Below are positions 45,332 to 54,428 of a stretch of 64,000 bases of DNA, piece after piece. Under the pieces are notes generated by a model that saw only the letters and a list, made by a program, of their open reading frames with translations, searched no databases and was not told where the DNA came from. This DNA comes from a virus. Each line of letters opens with the position of its first letter. Within the stretch, counting starts at the first letter, position 1. Both the position numbers and the translations under genes were made by a program. Where the stretch lies: positions 1 to 64,000 of IMG/VR virus record IMGVR_UViG_3300021168_000002. One strand, written 5' to 3'.

Positions 45332-48300
45332 ATGGCCGACCAGTCAACTGATCTATCAACAACAAATCAGCCAGCAGGAACCACGAGTATAGATAACGGT
45401 ATTGCCTACGATGTCGCAGGCAAACCGCTTGGACCTGCGAATGTGGGCGATGAACAAGCTGCGCCACCGCCGCCTCCGGGATTTAAGCCGGTAACGGTAA
45501 ACGCACAGGTTGCGCCACCTCCTCCCCCAGGATTCCGGCCAGTCGTGGAAGCGCAAGTCGCGCCGCCACCGGGATTCAAGCCAGCCGAAACCAAAGTTCA
45601 ACCGTCCGGTGTACTCAATCTCACTCCTCCTGCGGGCAAGACGTCTATTAGTCCTCGCGAAGGCGGGTTTGAATCTTGGCTGCAGGACGTGCAGACCGAT
45701 GTGAAGAACGGGAGTGCCTCCACTTGGGTCGGAGCTATGCTCAAGAAGATGGGTGCGACAGGTACCCATTCGGGAGTCTCGGAAAAAGCAGGAGAGTTTT
45801 TTGCAGGCCCAGCCGAGGGACTTCCCAAGGCTTTGGAGGGCAGCGTTGCCCTTCACAAGCAGGTATATGAAGGTCTCGTCAACAGCGGCATGGATTTGGA
45901 TAAATCTGCAGCCGCCGCCAACAAGATTGTCGAGGGTCTATTTCAATCTGCGGGGCCTGTTGGTGCGGTAGCAGCACCGGGCGGGGAGGCACTTGCGGTT
46001 GTCCTGCCTGCGATGGTTGCGCAAACAAACGCGCAGAAGGCTGCGGAGTATATGGGCGCGTCTCCGGACGTAGCTGAGTTGGTAGGCAACGTCACCGGAG
46101 TTGTCGCTGGCGGACTTGTTCACGAGAAACTTAATCCAGTACTAGACCGTTTCGGTGTCGCAGTAAATACGCACACCGCTGCGGAGCAAGAGTACACAAA
46201 TCGCTCACGTAATTTGGAAACCGCGAGAGCGCAGGCAGCGGAAGTACAGCAGCGCGCCTTGGATGCAGCCCAGAAAGAAACTGCGGGACAAGGCACCCCG
46301 GCAGCTACCGACGCGGCGAGACAGTTAGCAAACGAGGCCGCAAAGAACGTAGCCGATGCGCAAAAGGCATTCGATCAAGCCGCTCAGCGTCGCGCCGCCG
46401 CGAAGATCGCGGTGGAGAAGTTAGGCCGTCAGATCACAAAGGCTGCGGATAAGAACAAGGCCGATGAGTACGAATCGAAGGCGTCGGAGCAGAAGAAGGC
46501 CAGCGATCTATTCCAGAAGGCCGTGCCGTCTCGCGGTGCAAACAGATACACTCCGGAAGACGAAGAAATCGCCCGCGCTCACATGGAGGCTGCGAAGGCA
46601 GGCGGCGCGAAGATCAACGATCTCCCGTCTGCGTACGAGGCCGTAGAAGGCGGGCGTCAGGGCATCGAAGACAAGATCAAGCCTTACGTTGAGAAGTATG
46701 CCGACGAACCAGTCACCACTAAGCCGGAAGACAGCCCGAAGATCAAGGTCGCCCAGAAGTTGGAAGAGATGGCGAAGCTGGATGGAAACTTCTCGAACGC
46801 GATGGACGCTTTGTCGGAGTTTAATCTTACCGACCCGACCATGAGCGAGGCCCAAGACACGCTCACCAAGTTGAACAATTACAACCGCGCTTCCATGAAG
46901 GGCGCGAATAATTGGGATATCTACAACATGATCGAGACGAACCCAGACTTTGCGGCTCGCTTCTTCATGGCAGACGAACTGCGCAACGCGATCTACAACA
47001 ATCTGGAAGGTCACGGAGTGGAGGGAATTCGCGCAGCTAGAGGGGAGACTGCATCTCTTATCAATGTGCGCGATGCAATCGGCGCTCAAATTCGTGCGAA
47101 CCGTGGCGGCACAACCGTTCGCGGTAGCGGCAATGCCAGCGCGATGCGCGGCCTACTTGGTCGATTGACCGGGAAGGCTATCAAGGGCATGGGTATCGCG
47201 GCTGGGGCGGAAGCGGGGGGAATCCCGGGCGCTATCGCGGGCGGCGCAATCGGAGAGGCCGTTGGACAGCCTATCGAAGACTTCATCGCACCTCGCGACA
47301 TGACGCGCGACGAACACATCGAGAAGTCGATGAAGTTCAAGGGCACTAACCGCAAGCCAGTCGAGATCAAGGGAACTGGAACACCGCCAGTAATTCCAAC
47401 CGAAGCAATTCCACCGGCTGTGAAGAATGGACCTAGCTCCGTTGAGTTGACACCTAGGGAGAACACCGACCTGCACGCAGAACTTGCGGCGCACTACGGT
47501 GAATCAAATCTAGAAGATTCCTCATACAAGGAACTGGAACAGAACCTTCGCGATGATGTTGCGGCGAAGAACCGCAGCGGCGTAGAACTAGACCCTGCAG
47601 AGAAGACGCTGCTCACGAAGATTTTGAAGGCCGACACAGCCGACCGCGCTGCCGCCCAGGCTGCAGGCAAGCCAAACGCGGAAGTCAAGATCGAGCCTGT
47701 CAAGGAAAAGGAATTGCTCGCGGAGGCCGACAAGCGCGCCAACGAAGGCGAGCCGACTAAGTTGAATCCGACGCTCGTCTCACTAGGACGCGGCGACGAG
47801 TCTGCGCTGGTATCGCATTCACCTGCGATGAAGGCTCACGCGCCTGCTGCAGTTATCCCAGGTTTGCCGGAAGGCGTATCAATGGAAGATGCTCACCTAC
47901 ACGAGTGGGCACATATGGCAATTGGAGCCGTCGATGGCTTAGAGCCTGTCGAGATTCGCTCTGACATTCACCCGAAGAGTGAGAAGGGCGCAGGTGCTAC
48001 ATCCGTATTCAACGGCGCTAGTATCCGCGATGCTGCAGGTAATATCGACCCGGAAGCTTTAGCCAATCAGGAAGTACAGTGGCTGACCCAGAAGATGGCA
48101 GGACCGGCATCCCACGAAGTTTTCAAGGGCATGACGAGAGACGAAGTTAAGGCATCCCCGGCAACAAGGGGAGACTTCCGTCAGTCACGCGCCATCATAA
48201 GAGAGCTTCACCCAGACTTCACCGCGTCTCAAGTGGAACAAGTGGTTGATCTCGCTTACGACCGCGCTCATGAATTTTTGACCAAGCCACACATCGCAGA

Positions 48301-51250
48301 CCGCATCCGTGCGAATGCTGCGGTGAGAGAAGAAGGACTGTCACAGACGCTCCATGCAAGTCATGGGCGCGTATCTCAATTTGCAGAGGATATCAGAAAT
48401 GCCCATAATGAATACACAGGAACTGAGCCTGGGCCAGATGGCGCAGGGGCTGGGGAAGGCGGCGAGAAAGCTGAGAAGGGAGAAGCCGCTGGGAAGAAGA
48501 CCCCAGGAGAAGGTGAAGACAGACGCGGCACAGGAACACCAAAGTCTGCTAGGGAAGCTGCAGCAGCCCGTGGGGTCGCTGAAAGCCAAGTAGGTAAGAT
48601 TCCTGTCCCGAAGGAAACCACCACCGGCAAGCCGGAAATCGATGAGGCTATCCGCGCAGGTGGGGGCATCCCGGGCGGCGTGCAGAAGGGCTTCGAGTAC
48701 GTGGACAAGGCGACCGGCGAGACCCGCCAGTATCCCGACACCGCGTACGTCCACGAGCCGACCACCGGCACATCGTTGAACTTCCCCGTAGAGTCGATCA
48801 CACCGGAGTTGGTGAAGGAACGACTCGCTGCGAAGCGCGCCGAATATGCTGCGGCTGAGAAGGGCAAGCCGGAAGAGAGCGCGGTTACAGCGGTAGAGAA
48901 ACTAGAGAAGCACCCGAATGAAGATTTTCATCCGGTTAAATATTCGTACAATTCTGACTTCTCTAACAAGACTGCGCCGGGAATGGTTCTTCCTGACGGA
49001 CGAATCATCAATGCGAAGAACGCTCACTCGGATATAGCCGAGGCTGCGGGATATCGTACGCCTACGGGAGAAACAATTGAGGGCGCTGTAAACAAATTTG
49101 AGAAGAACACAGGCGCTGCTCGTATTGTCTATCCAGAAGGCGGCGACGGAAATATCGGTATTGAAATGCATACCGCTCCCACAGAAGATCAGAGAGCCAT
49201 TATCGCCCACAATTTGAGAACAGCCGCGAAGAGTGGAGTAGGCGACGGCACGCTGACATGGGATTTGATGGGCAAGGGTGGAGAGAAAGGAAGAGGACTT
49301 TCAGGATACGGTTCTATCGGTGATTTTCTACGGGCCGTGGATGATTGGAATAAGGTTCCTGAAAAAGTCACGCCTACGGGCATTGCGGAATCGAAGATTG
49401 AAAAGACACCGGAAGTCGCGAAGGGCGCAGATGAGTATAACAAAGAACGCGGCCTTCCTGCGATAGACGCTATACCGAAGCCGCATAATGTTGAGTTTGC
49501 GAAGCGTGTGGCGGATGCCTTTGATGCTATGAAGCACGAGCCGAACAATCCGGAAGTTCAAAAAGCATACCAGTCGATGGCAGACGAGGTGCGCAAGCAG
49601 TGGGATTACGCGACTCAGAAGATGGGTATGAAGTTTGAACCGTGGACGAAGGAAGGACAGCCGTATGCTAACTCTGCGGAGATGGCAGATGACGTCCGTA
49701 ACAACAATCACCTTTACTTCTTCCAAGGTGGTGATATTAAGCCAGAGAGTCCAATGGCGAAGGTAGACCCGGAGACAGGTCTAACTTCAAACGATATGTT
49801 CCGCGCTGTTCATGATCTATTCGGGCATGCCGCGCATGGATTTGAGTTTGGGCCTAAGGGCGAAGAGAATGCATACTTAGTTCACCGTCAGATGTTTCCA
49901 CCGGAAGCTATTCCCGCATTGACATCGGAAACTCGTGGACAGAATTCTTGGGTGAACTTCGGAAAACATCTGCGCGATGAAGTTGGAAATATTCCTAAGA
50001 AGGGCGAGTCTGGATACGTTCCTCCCGCAGAGCGTCCATATGCAGAGAATAAGGTTGGCCTTCTTCCATCTGATCTACAAGAGAGTCAAGTCGCAAAGTC
50101 TCCGAAAGGTTCTTCGGTTCCGCTGATGAAGAATCCGTTGGAAGTGGAAGGCACCGGAGAGAAGGGACGCATCTCGAATATCGACGTGGCCCAAGCTTTG
50201 AATGAATACAGCAAGGAAAAGAATCCCGTGTTGGAACCTGGGACGGAAGGCGGGAAGATGACAGCCCGCGCCCAAAGGTTAGCCGAGGACGAGGCAAAGT
50301 ATCAGCTAGCGCAAGGCAAGACCGGCACCGAGTGGTACACCACAGAGATGAAGGACCACGACAATTCTTTGCAAGGCATGAGACCGGAGTTGGTGGGCGG
50401 GGAAACGCTCGACTCAGTTCCAGGCCATCCTGTAAAGTTGTCGCTCTTCAAGGCTGCGGAAGCTGTGCTATCATCTGGACAGAAGCCTTACGGCAACTTC
50501 AAGGCCGCTGTGAAGGCTTGGGATGCGTATAACGAGACTGGTCAGTTCCCTCCTATGAACCCGGCGACCGGAAAGTCGTGGGGGCCTCGCGGAGTGGCTG
50601 CGTACGGCAACGCGCTGGAGATGATTAACAAGCTGGTCGCTGGGAAGGGCGAGAAGGGCGCAGCCGATTGGCTGATGGCCGATCACCCGGTTTCGGAGTT
50701 GAAGGAATACAACAGCGGCGTGAAGGGCAAGAAGACCGACATGCGTCCGGGCGCTATGATTTTGGGCGAGAAGCGCGGGCCTTTCATGCAGAATCTCCAC
50801 GGGGTTGAGTCTGCGTTCACCGCCGATATGTGGGTGTCGCGCACTTGGAACCGTTGGATGGGGACGATGGAGTTCGGTAAGAATTCGTTTGGTGACGATG
50901 CGATTCTCTCTGACTCGCCGCGCAATGGCGCGGAGCGCGGATTGATGAAGGAGTCGTTCGAGAAGACCGCGAATAAGCTGGGTCTCACCACCTCTAGTCT
51001 GCAGGCTGTGCTTTGGTATTATGAGCAGGCTTTGTATCGTGCTCACGGCATCCCGAAGGAGTCTTGGTCATTCAAGGACGCCGCCGCGCGTGCTGCCAAG
51101 GAAGAGGGCGAGACGCCGGAAGCGGAGCAGACCGGATTCAACTACGGGGCCAACCAGGGCAAGACAGCGGGCGGTATAGAGAATCTAGGCGCGCCGAAGA
51201 AGGCCGGACAGGTCGGTGCCGCACAGTTTCTGAATGCCTTCAAAAAGTAA
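45332..51250 (+). CDS. Giant multidomain internal virion / polyvalent-type protein
   Basis: 1,972 residues. Order: N-terminal repeats of PPPPPGFKPV (about 45-90), an Ala-rich hydrophobic patch (about 205-260), a coiled coil (about 285-400), a Gly/Ala segment (about 605-650), a zinc-peptidase-like HLHEWAHMAI (HExxH, near 856), a region with HDLFGHAAHGFEFG (near 1492; two His pairs), and a C-terminal domain with PRGVAAYGNALEMI, WVSRTWNRWMGTMEFG and QAVLWYYEQALYR. The last blocks resemble the associated domains of phage polyvalent proteins, which are injected with DNA. The third ejection protein by position. Confidence 0.65.
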   Translation: MADQSTDLSTTNQPAGTTSIDNGIAYDVAGKPLGPANVGDEQAAPPPPPGFKPVTVNAQVAPPPPPGFRPVVEAQVAPPPGFKPAETKVQPSGVLNLTPPAGKTSISPREGGFESWLQDVQTDVKNGSASTWVGAMLKKMGATGTHSGVSEKAGEFFAGPAEGLPKALEGSVALHKQVYEGLVNSGMDLDKSAAAANKIVEGLFQSAGPVGAVAAPGGEALAVVLPAMVAQTNAQKAAEYMGASPDVAELVGNVTGVVAGGLVHEKLNPVLDRFGVAVNTHTAAEQEYTNRSRNLETARAQAAEVQQRALDAAQKETAGQGTPAATDAARQLANEAAKNVADAQKAFDQAAQRRAAAKIAVEKLGRQITKAADKNKADEYESKASEQKKASDLFQKAVPSRGANRYTPEDEEIARAHMEAAKAGGAKINDLPSAYEAVEGGRQGIEDKIKPYVEKYADEPVTTKPEDSPKIKVAQKLEEMAKLDGNFSNAMDALSEFNLTDPTMSEAQDTLTKLNNYNRASMKGANNWDIYNMIETNPDFAARFFMADELRNAIYNNLEGHGVEGIRAARGETASLINVRDAIGAQIRANRGGTTVRGSGNASAMRGLLGRLTGKAIKGMGIAAGAEAGGIPGAIAGGAIGEAVGQPIEDFIAPRDMTRDEHIEKSMKFKGTNRKPVEIKGTGTPPVIPTEAIPPAVKNGPSSVELTPRENTDLHAELAAHYGESNLEDSSYKELEQNLRDDVAAKNRSGVELDPAEKTLLTKILKADTADRAAAQAAGKPNAEVKIEPVKEKELLAEADKRANEGEPTKLNPTLVSLGRGDESALVSHSPAMKAHAPAAVIPGLPEGVSMEDAHLHEWAHMAIGAVDGLEPVEIRSDIHPKSEKGAGATSVFNGASIRDAAGNIDPEALANQEVQWLTQKMAGPASHEVFKGMTRDEVKASPATRGDFRQSRAIIRELHPDFTASQVEQVVDLAYDRAHEFLTKPHIADRIRANAAVREEGLSQTLHASHGRVSQFAEDIRNAHNEYTGTEPGPDGAGAGEGGEKAEKGEAAGKKTPGEGEDRRGTGTPKSAREAAAARGVAESQVGKIPVPKETTTGKPEIDEAIRAGGGIPGGVQKGFEYVDKATGETRQYPDTAYVHEPTTGTSLNFPVESITPELVKERLAAKRAEYAAAEKGKPEESAVTAVEKLEKHPNEDFHPVKYSYNSDFSNKTAPGMVLPDGRIINAKNAHSDIAEAAGYRTPTGETIEGAVNKFEKNTGAARIVYPEGGDGNIGIEMHTAPTEDQRAIIAHNLRTAAKSGVGDGTLTWDLMGKGGEKGRGLSGYGSIGDFLRAVDDWNKVPEKVTPTGIAESKIEKTPEVAKGADEYNKERGLPAIDAIPKPHNVEFAKRVADAFDAMKHEPNNPEVQKAYQSMADEVRKQWDYATQKMGMKFEPWTKEGQPYANSAEMADDVRNNNHLYFFQGGDIKPESPMAKVDPETGLTSNDMFRAVHDLFGHAAHGFEFGPKGEENAYLVHRQMFPPEAIPALTSETRGQNSWVNFGKHLRDEVGNIPKKGESGYVPPAERPYAENKVGLLPSDLQESQVAKSPKGSSVPLMKNPLEVEGTGEKGRISNIDVAQALNEYSKEKNPVLEPGTEGGKMTARAQRLAEDEAKYQLAQGKTGTEWYTTEMKDHDNSLQGMRPELVGGETLDSVPGHPVKLSLFKAAEAVLSSGQKPYGNFKAAVKAWDAYNETGQFPPMNPATGKSWGPRGVAAYGNALEMINKLVAGKGEKGAADWLMADHPVSELKEYNSGVKGKKTDMRPGAMILGEKRGPFMQNLHGVESAFTADMWVSRTWNRWMGTMEFGKNSFGDDAILSDSPRNGAERGLMKESFEKTANKLGLTTSSLQAVLWYYEQALYRAHGIPKESWSFKDAAARAAKEEGETPEAEQTGFNYGANQGKTAGGIENLGAPKKAGQVGAAQFLNAFKK

Positions 51251-51260
51251 GAAATAACGC

Positions 51261-51289
51261 TTGACAAGGGCACATCCTTGTGATACACT
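51261..51289 (+). promoter_or_regulatory. Sigma70-type promoter
   Basis: TTGACA, 17-bp spacer, TACACT. Start near 51296, 10 nt before the ATG at 51306; serves the small gene and the overlapping HNH gene. Confidence 0.72.
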
Positions 51290-51305
51290 GGTTTAGAGGA
51301 TTAAT

Positions 51306-51488
51306 ATGAGCGAGAAAGAGAAGAAATACGGACCCTCAGACTTCCAAGCGGAAGTAGAGCGTTTGCACGCTGCGGGCAAGCTGCCCCAGCTTCACGAGCT
51401 ACTCGGCGCGGTTGCCGAGAGTAGAGCCGAATTCGCAGATAAGATTTTGGCCGCAAGGAAGAAAGGCACAGACGCAGAAAATGAATAA
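51306..51488 (+). CDS. Small helical protein, 60 aa
   Basis: SD AGAGGA. Charged helices (SDFQAEVERLHAAGKLPQLH; AESRAEFADKILAARKK). Its stop overlaps the following HNH start by 8 nt, so the two are co-translated. Unknown; it could be a native gene hitch-hiking with the endonuclease. Confidence 0.55.
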   Translation: MSEKEKKYGPSDFQAEVERLHAAGKLPQLHELLGAVAESRAEFADKILAARKKGTDAENE

Positions 51489-52068
51489 TCGTCAAATAAC
51501 AAGAATGAAAGCCCGTGCCACAGATAGCATCGGGAAACTACGAGGAACGCGCATTCGGCTTAATGGAGGCTTGCACGCGGTCTACACGGGGCGAGCGGTT
51601 AAATGCTGGGATAACTCTCAAAAGAATTGGGTTCCTGTATTAAGATGCGAGGCGAACGGTCACGAATTTATAGCTCCGCATTATACACATGGTCGTCAAC
51701 ACCCGGTGAATTGCGCTCAGTGTGTTAAAGAGAATGGTGGACCTAGGGGATGGAAGCGATTGCTTCTTCAAGTTTCAAGATTCGGCTTATCCATAGATCG
51801 TCTTTTGTCAATGAGAAAACGTCAAACCAACTCTGACGGGGAAGTTGTTTGCGCCATCTGTAAGAAACCGGAAACTATTGAGCGTCTTTGTGTCGACCAC
51901 GACCATACATGCTGTAACAATGGAGACGAATCTTGTGGCTCATGCGTTCGATGCCTACTTTGTCGAGCCTGTAATCAAGTAGTTGGCTTGATTGAATCGG
52001 GAAAACTTTGTAAGACGTTTGCACCTAAGCACGGAGAATATATAGAAAAGGAGAAAATCAAATGCTGA
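51481..52068 (+). CDS. Endonuclease VII/HNH-type endonuclease
   Basis: 195 residues from ATG 51481. An N-terminal domain of about 110 residues with CEANGHEF and CAQC is followed by CAICKKPE, RLCVDHDHTCC and RCLLCRACNQVVG, the recombination endonuclease VII signature with an insertion (NNGDESCGSC). The longer reading to 51412 overlaps the upstream gene more heavily and lacks an SD. A homing role is inferred from its isolated, promoter-linked position. Confidence 0.75.
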   Translation: MNNRQITRMKARATDSIGKLRGTRIRLNGGLHAVYTGRAVKCWDNSQKNWVPVLRCEANGHEFIAPHYTHGRQHPVNCAQCVKENGGPRGWKRLLLQVSRFGLSIDRLLSMRKRQTNSDGEVVCAICKKPETIERLCVDHDHTCCNNGDESCGSCVRCLLCRACNQVVGLIESGKLCKTFAPKHGEYIEKEKIKC

Positions 52069-52250
52069 ATAATATTGGTGGTGGCGATGCTTTAGCTCGT
52101 GGCTCAATACGAGCGCAGTTCACAGCGAACATCAGCGTACCGGATAAGAAGTGGGATGCAGCGTTCGACGACTTTGACCCACAGAAGTTTCAGAAAGAAG
52201 GGATGCCGAAGGTCGAGGGCGGACAGAAAGAATTAAGCCGATCTCGGTAA
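52062..52250 (+). CDS. Small protein, 62 aa
   Basis: SD AAAGGAG within the end of the HNH gene, overlapping it by 7 nt. GGGDALARGSIRAQFTANI then charged residues (DAAFDDFDPQKFQKEG). Not recognised; composition suggests an unstructured virion or accessory protein. Two A/T-rich inverted repeats (CGATGA/TCATCG and ATGAA/TTCAT) follow at about 52258-52328. Confidence 0.5.
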   Translation: MLNNIGGGDALARGSIRAQFTANISVPDKKWDAAFDDFDPQKFQKEGMPKVEGGQKELSRSR

Positions 52251-52338
52251 AACTTTGTCGATGATGTTTTTATGTCATCGGCGTTCATAAATGAGGTTTT
52301 TCTGGTTTCGATGAAGAATTTGTTTCATGAAGCAATGA

Positions 52339-52386
52339 GCCGGGAGCGCCTGAATCGCTTCCGGCCTCTTTCTATTCAGGAGAAAG
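52339..52386 (+). promoter_or_regulatory. GC hairpin plus SD-hiding hairpin before HNH
   Basis: GCCGGGAGCG pairs with CGCTTCCGGC (52339-52365) and is followed by CTCTTTCT, so it may terminate upstream transcripts. CTTTCT (52368-52373) can pair with AGAAAG (52381-52386), enclosing the GGAG of the SD. This repeats the leader design of other endonucleases here. Confidence 0.5.
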
Positions 52387-52389
52387 AAA

Positions 52390-52851
52390 ATGGAATGCTT
52401 AAGATGCAGAAAATCAATCAGAAGAAGTTATCACAACACTAAGAAATATTGTGATGACTGTGTCCTTTATCGCAGCAGAAGATATGGCCGTTTGCGCATG
52501 CGAGATCGCAGAAAAAATCCCCAATACAGAAAAATTATAAATAGATCAGTGCGAGAAGCTGCGTCGCGATTGCGTCGAGATGTGCTTACATACTATAGTA
52601 AAGGTAAATTGAAATGCATGTGCCTAGGGTGCCGAACAATTTATTTTGGCTTTCTACAACTAGATCACATCAAAGGCAATGGTTATAAACATCTGGGAAA
52701 GAACGGCAGAAGAATTTCTAGCTGTGCTCTCTTAAATTTTCTCAGAAAAAACAGATATCCCAAAGGGTATCAAGTTCTTTGTAATAACTGTAATGGCCCC
52801 GGTGGTAAAAGTAACAAGAAAAAATGCCCGATGTCCGGGAGGCCACATTGA
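52390..52851 (+). CDS. HNH endonuclease
   Basis: 153 residues. CLRCRKSIRRSYHN and YCDDC form an N-terminal zinc finger; after a basic helix, CMCLGC, LQLDHIKGNGYKH and QVLCNNCN make the HNH nuclease core. The stop overlaps the TTG start of the glycosyltransferase. A homing role is inferred; the SD is in a hairpin. Confidence 0.78.
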   Translation: MECLRCRKSIRRSYHNTKKYCDDCVLYRSRRYGRLRMRDRRKNPQYRKIINRSVREAASRLRRDVLTYYSKGKLKCMCLGCRTIYFGFLQLDHIKGNGYKHLGKNGRRISSCALLNFLRKNRYPKGYQVLCNNCNGPGGKSNKKKCPMSGRPH

Positions 52852-53651
52852 GCGAGATTATTGTAATACCAACTTTTGCGCGGCCCGAGTTATTAGCACT
52901 GTGTCTTGAAAAACTTGAACAAGCTATCAATGCCCCTGACGACGTCCGAATCTTTCTAGATACGTCTCCTGAGATGCGGGTGGCCGAGGTAGAATATGTC
53001 CGAGACAAGTATCTTCCTAGAGCGCAGATTTTTCACGCCAAGCCCCACACTAAAGTCGCCTCCGGTACCTACAACATTTTGATGTCTCTAAAAGCCGGAT
53101 ACGAAACCGGAGCCGAGCGTTGCTGGCTGATTGAAGAAGATGTACTCGTGTATCCTCAGACATTTTTTACGTGGCATCGGTCAGCCATTAAAGGTTGTAT
53201 TGGGCCAGAGCAATCTAATAAGGTTGCAGCTTCTTGTGGCCGCAAACATCCCGATCTCCGTTGGCAATACAGAGACCTTTATTGTAACCCGGGTTCTTGT
53301 CTTCGCAGACCTCTCCTCGATGCCCTGGTCCCACACATCAACTCTGAATATTTCCAAGACACAAAGGCATACTGCGACAAACACTTCCCGCCGTGGGAGG
53401 TTTCAACGCTGGACGATTGGCTGATTAGACGGGTGATGAAGCAGGAGGGGATGTCTTGCGTGTATCCGGAGACGCCGGTATGCGCGCATGTAGGATTTCG
53501 AGGATACGGCAGCTTGGACATCTACCAGAACAACGAGGCGGACCTGGGGAAGAGAATTGAGCGCGCCCGCTACTTGCTAGCGACGGTGAAGCCTACCGAT
53601 CAGTACGCGAGAGACTTCGAACCTTACCAATTTTCTTCATCGAAACTATAA
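52848..53651 (+). CDS. Glycosyltransferase-like (GT-A fold) protein
   Basis: 267 residues from TTG 52848, chosen because GGGAGG lies 5 nt upstream and the start overlaps the HNH stop; an ATG at 52824 would also be in frame. IIVIPTFARPELLALCLEKL is the nucleotide-sugar binding start of GT-A enzymes, CWLIEEDVLVYPQTF stands at the metal-binding DXD position with EED, and YCNPGSCLRRPLLDAL follows. It could glycosylate a virion protein, host surface or DNA; the substrate is unknown. Last rightward gene. Confidence 0.68.
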   Translation: MSEIIVIPTFARPELLALCLEKLEQAINAPDDVRIFLDTSPEMRVAEVEYVRDKYLPRAQIFHAKPHTKVASGTYNILMSLKAGYETGAERCWLIEEDVLVYPQTFFTWHRSAIKGCIGPEQSNKVAASCGRKHPDLRWQYRDLYCNPGSCLRRPLLDALVPHINSEYFQDTKAYCDKHFPPWEVSTLDDWLIRRVMKQEGMSCVYPETPVCAHVGFRGYGSLDIYQNNEADLGKRIERARYLLATVKPTDQYARDFEPYQFSSSKL

Positions 53652-53689
53652 AAATCTCATTTATTGGTACTGATGATATAGAAACGTCA

Positions 53690-53818
53690 TCACCAGCCGT
53701 TGTAATCGTCCTCGAAAGTGGCAATGCAGGCTAGGATGAAGACGCCCAAGATCACAAAGGCGCCCAAGATCACAAAGGCGCACAGTCCTGAGAGAGCGAG
53801 AATCTGGAGGAGTGTCAT
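53690..53818 (-). CDS. 42-aa membrane protein with repeated FVILGA
   Basis: A leftward ORF with GGTGGAG upstream, start overlapping the previous stop (ATGA). Most of it is one membrane helix, lengthened by a perfect 18-bp tandem duplication that encodes AFVILG twice. The end is acidic (FEDDYNGW). Possibly a membrane modulator; unknown. Confidence 0.55.
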   Translation of the reverse strand: MTLLQILALSGLCAFVILGAFVILGVFILACIATFEDDYNGW

Positions 53819-54045
53819 ACTCCACCCAGGTTATCGTAAGCCGCCTGGGCGTCTTTCAGTTCCTGTTTTGCTGCGCCCTCTTGCTCTTCCTGGAGCCAAG
53901 GAGGAAAACTCGCCACCTGCCTTGCGCGGTATTGCGCAGAGGCCAACCGATCTTCCATCAGTTTGAAGTCCTTTAACGCTGCGATCATCATGTTGTAGAT
54001 AACTTGCTCCGTCCTTGTCTGAAAAGATATAGTCTTCACGCTCAT
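53815..54045 (-). CDS. Helical protein, 76 aa
   Basis: Start at 54045 behind GAGGAGG, overlapping the upstream stop by 4 nt; a longer frame to 54102 lacks an SD. Amphipathic helices (YNMMIAALKDFKLMEDRLAS; EEQEGAAKQELKDAQAAYDN). No family recognised. Confidence 0.6.
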   Translation of the reverse strand: MSVKTISFQTRTEQVIYNMMIAALKDFKLMEDRLASAQYRARQVASFPPWLQEEQEGAAKQELKDAQAAYDNLGGV

Positions 54046-54428
54046 ACAGCCTCCTCGTCGTCCGGCTTCCTGTATCCCATCTTCGTCGCGATCTTGCGGC
54101 ACCGCGCCGCCGTGTCCAATAAAGCCTCTTCAATCTCGTACGCGCCGGGATGAAATGCGCGGAAGAAATACCCGAAGTTGGAATCCTCCACGATGAAGAG
54201 ACCCGCACCGGCATTCGTTTTAATCGCGTTGACGTAAATCTCGTCTTCCTCTCTGTCTTGCATGTTGTCGACTATGGCTATCGCTGCCTTCCTATCCGCG
54301 TCTGTCTCCCACTGGCAGATCACATTCCAATTTCCGTTCGCGTAATCGTAGAGGATGCCGCCGATCTCGTTCTTGTTCCACACGAGATACATTGCGGCCC
54401 ACCTGCGGAGGAAGCCGGGGAGCCTCAT
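54042..54428 (-). CDS. Unrecognised protein, 128 aa
   Basis: Start at 54428 (SD GGAGAG), 4-nt overlap with the gene upstream. Mixed alpha/beta (YLVWNKNEIGGILYDYANGN; GLFIVEDSNFGYFFRAFHPG) with a helical end. It may be a small globular cytoplasmic protein. Function unknown. Confidence 0.6.
   Translation of the reverse strand: MRLPGFLRRWAAMYLVWNKNEIGGILYDYANGNWNVICQWETDADRKAAIAIVDNMQDREEDEIYVNAIKTNAGAGLFIVEDSNFGYFFRAFHPGAYEIEEALLDTAARCRKIATKMGYRKPDDEEAV

Noticed and set aside
45356-45971. Several ORFs opposite or alternative to the start of the giant gene
   Set aside because: Shadows of a Pro/Ala-rich, codon-biased coding region; no SDs.
53718-53966. Rightward 82-codon ORF after the glycosyltransferase
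   Set aside because: No SD; it is antisense to two leftward genes with good SDs and 4-nt coupling.
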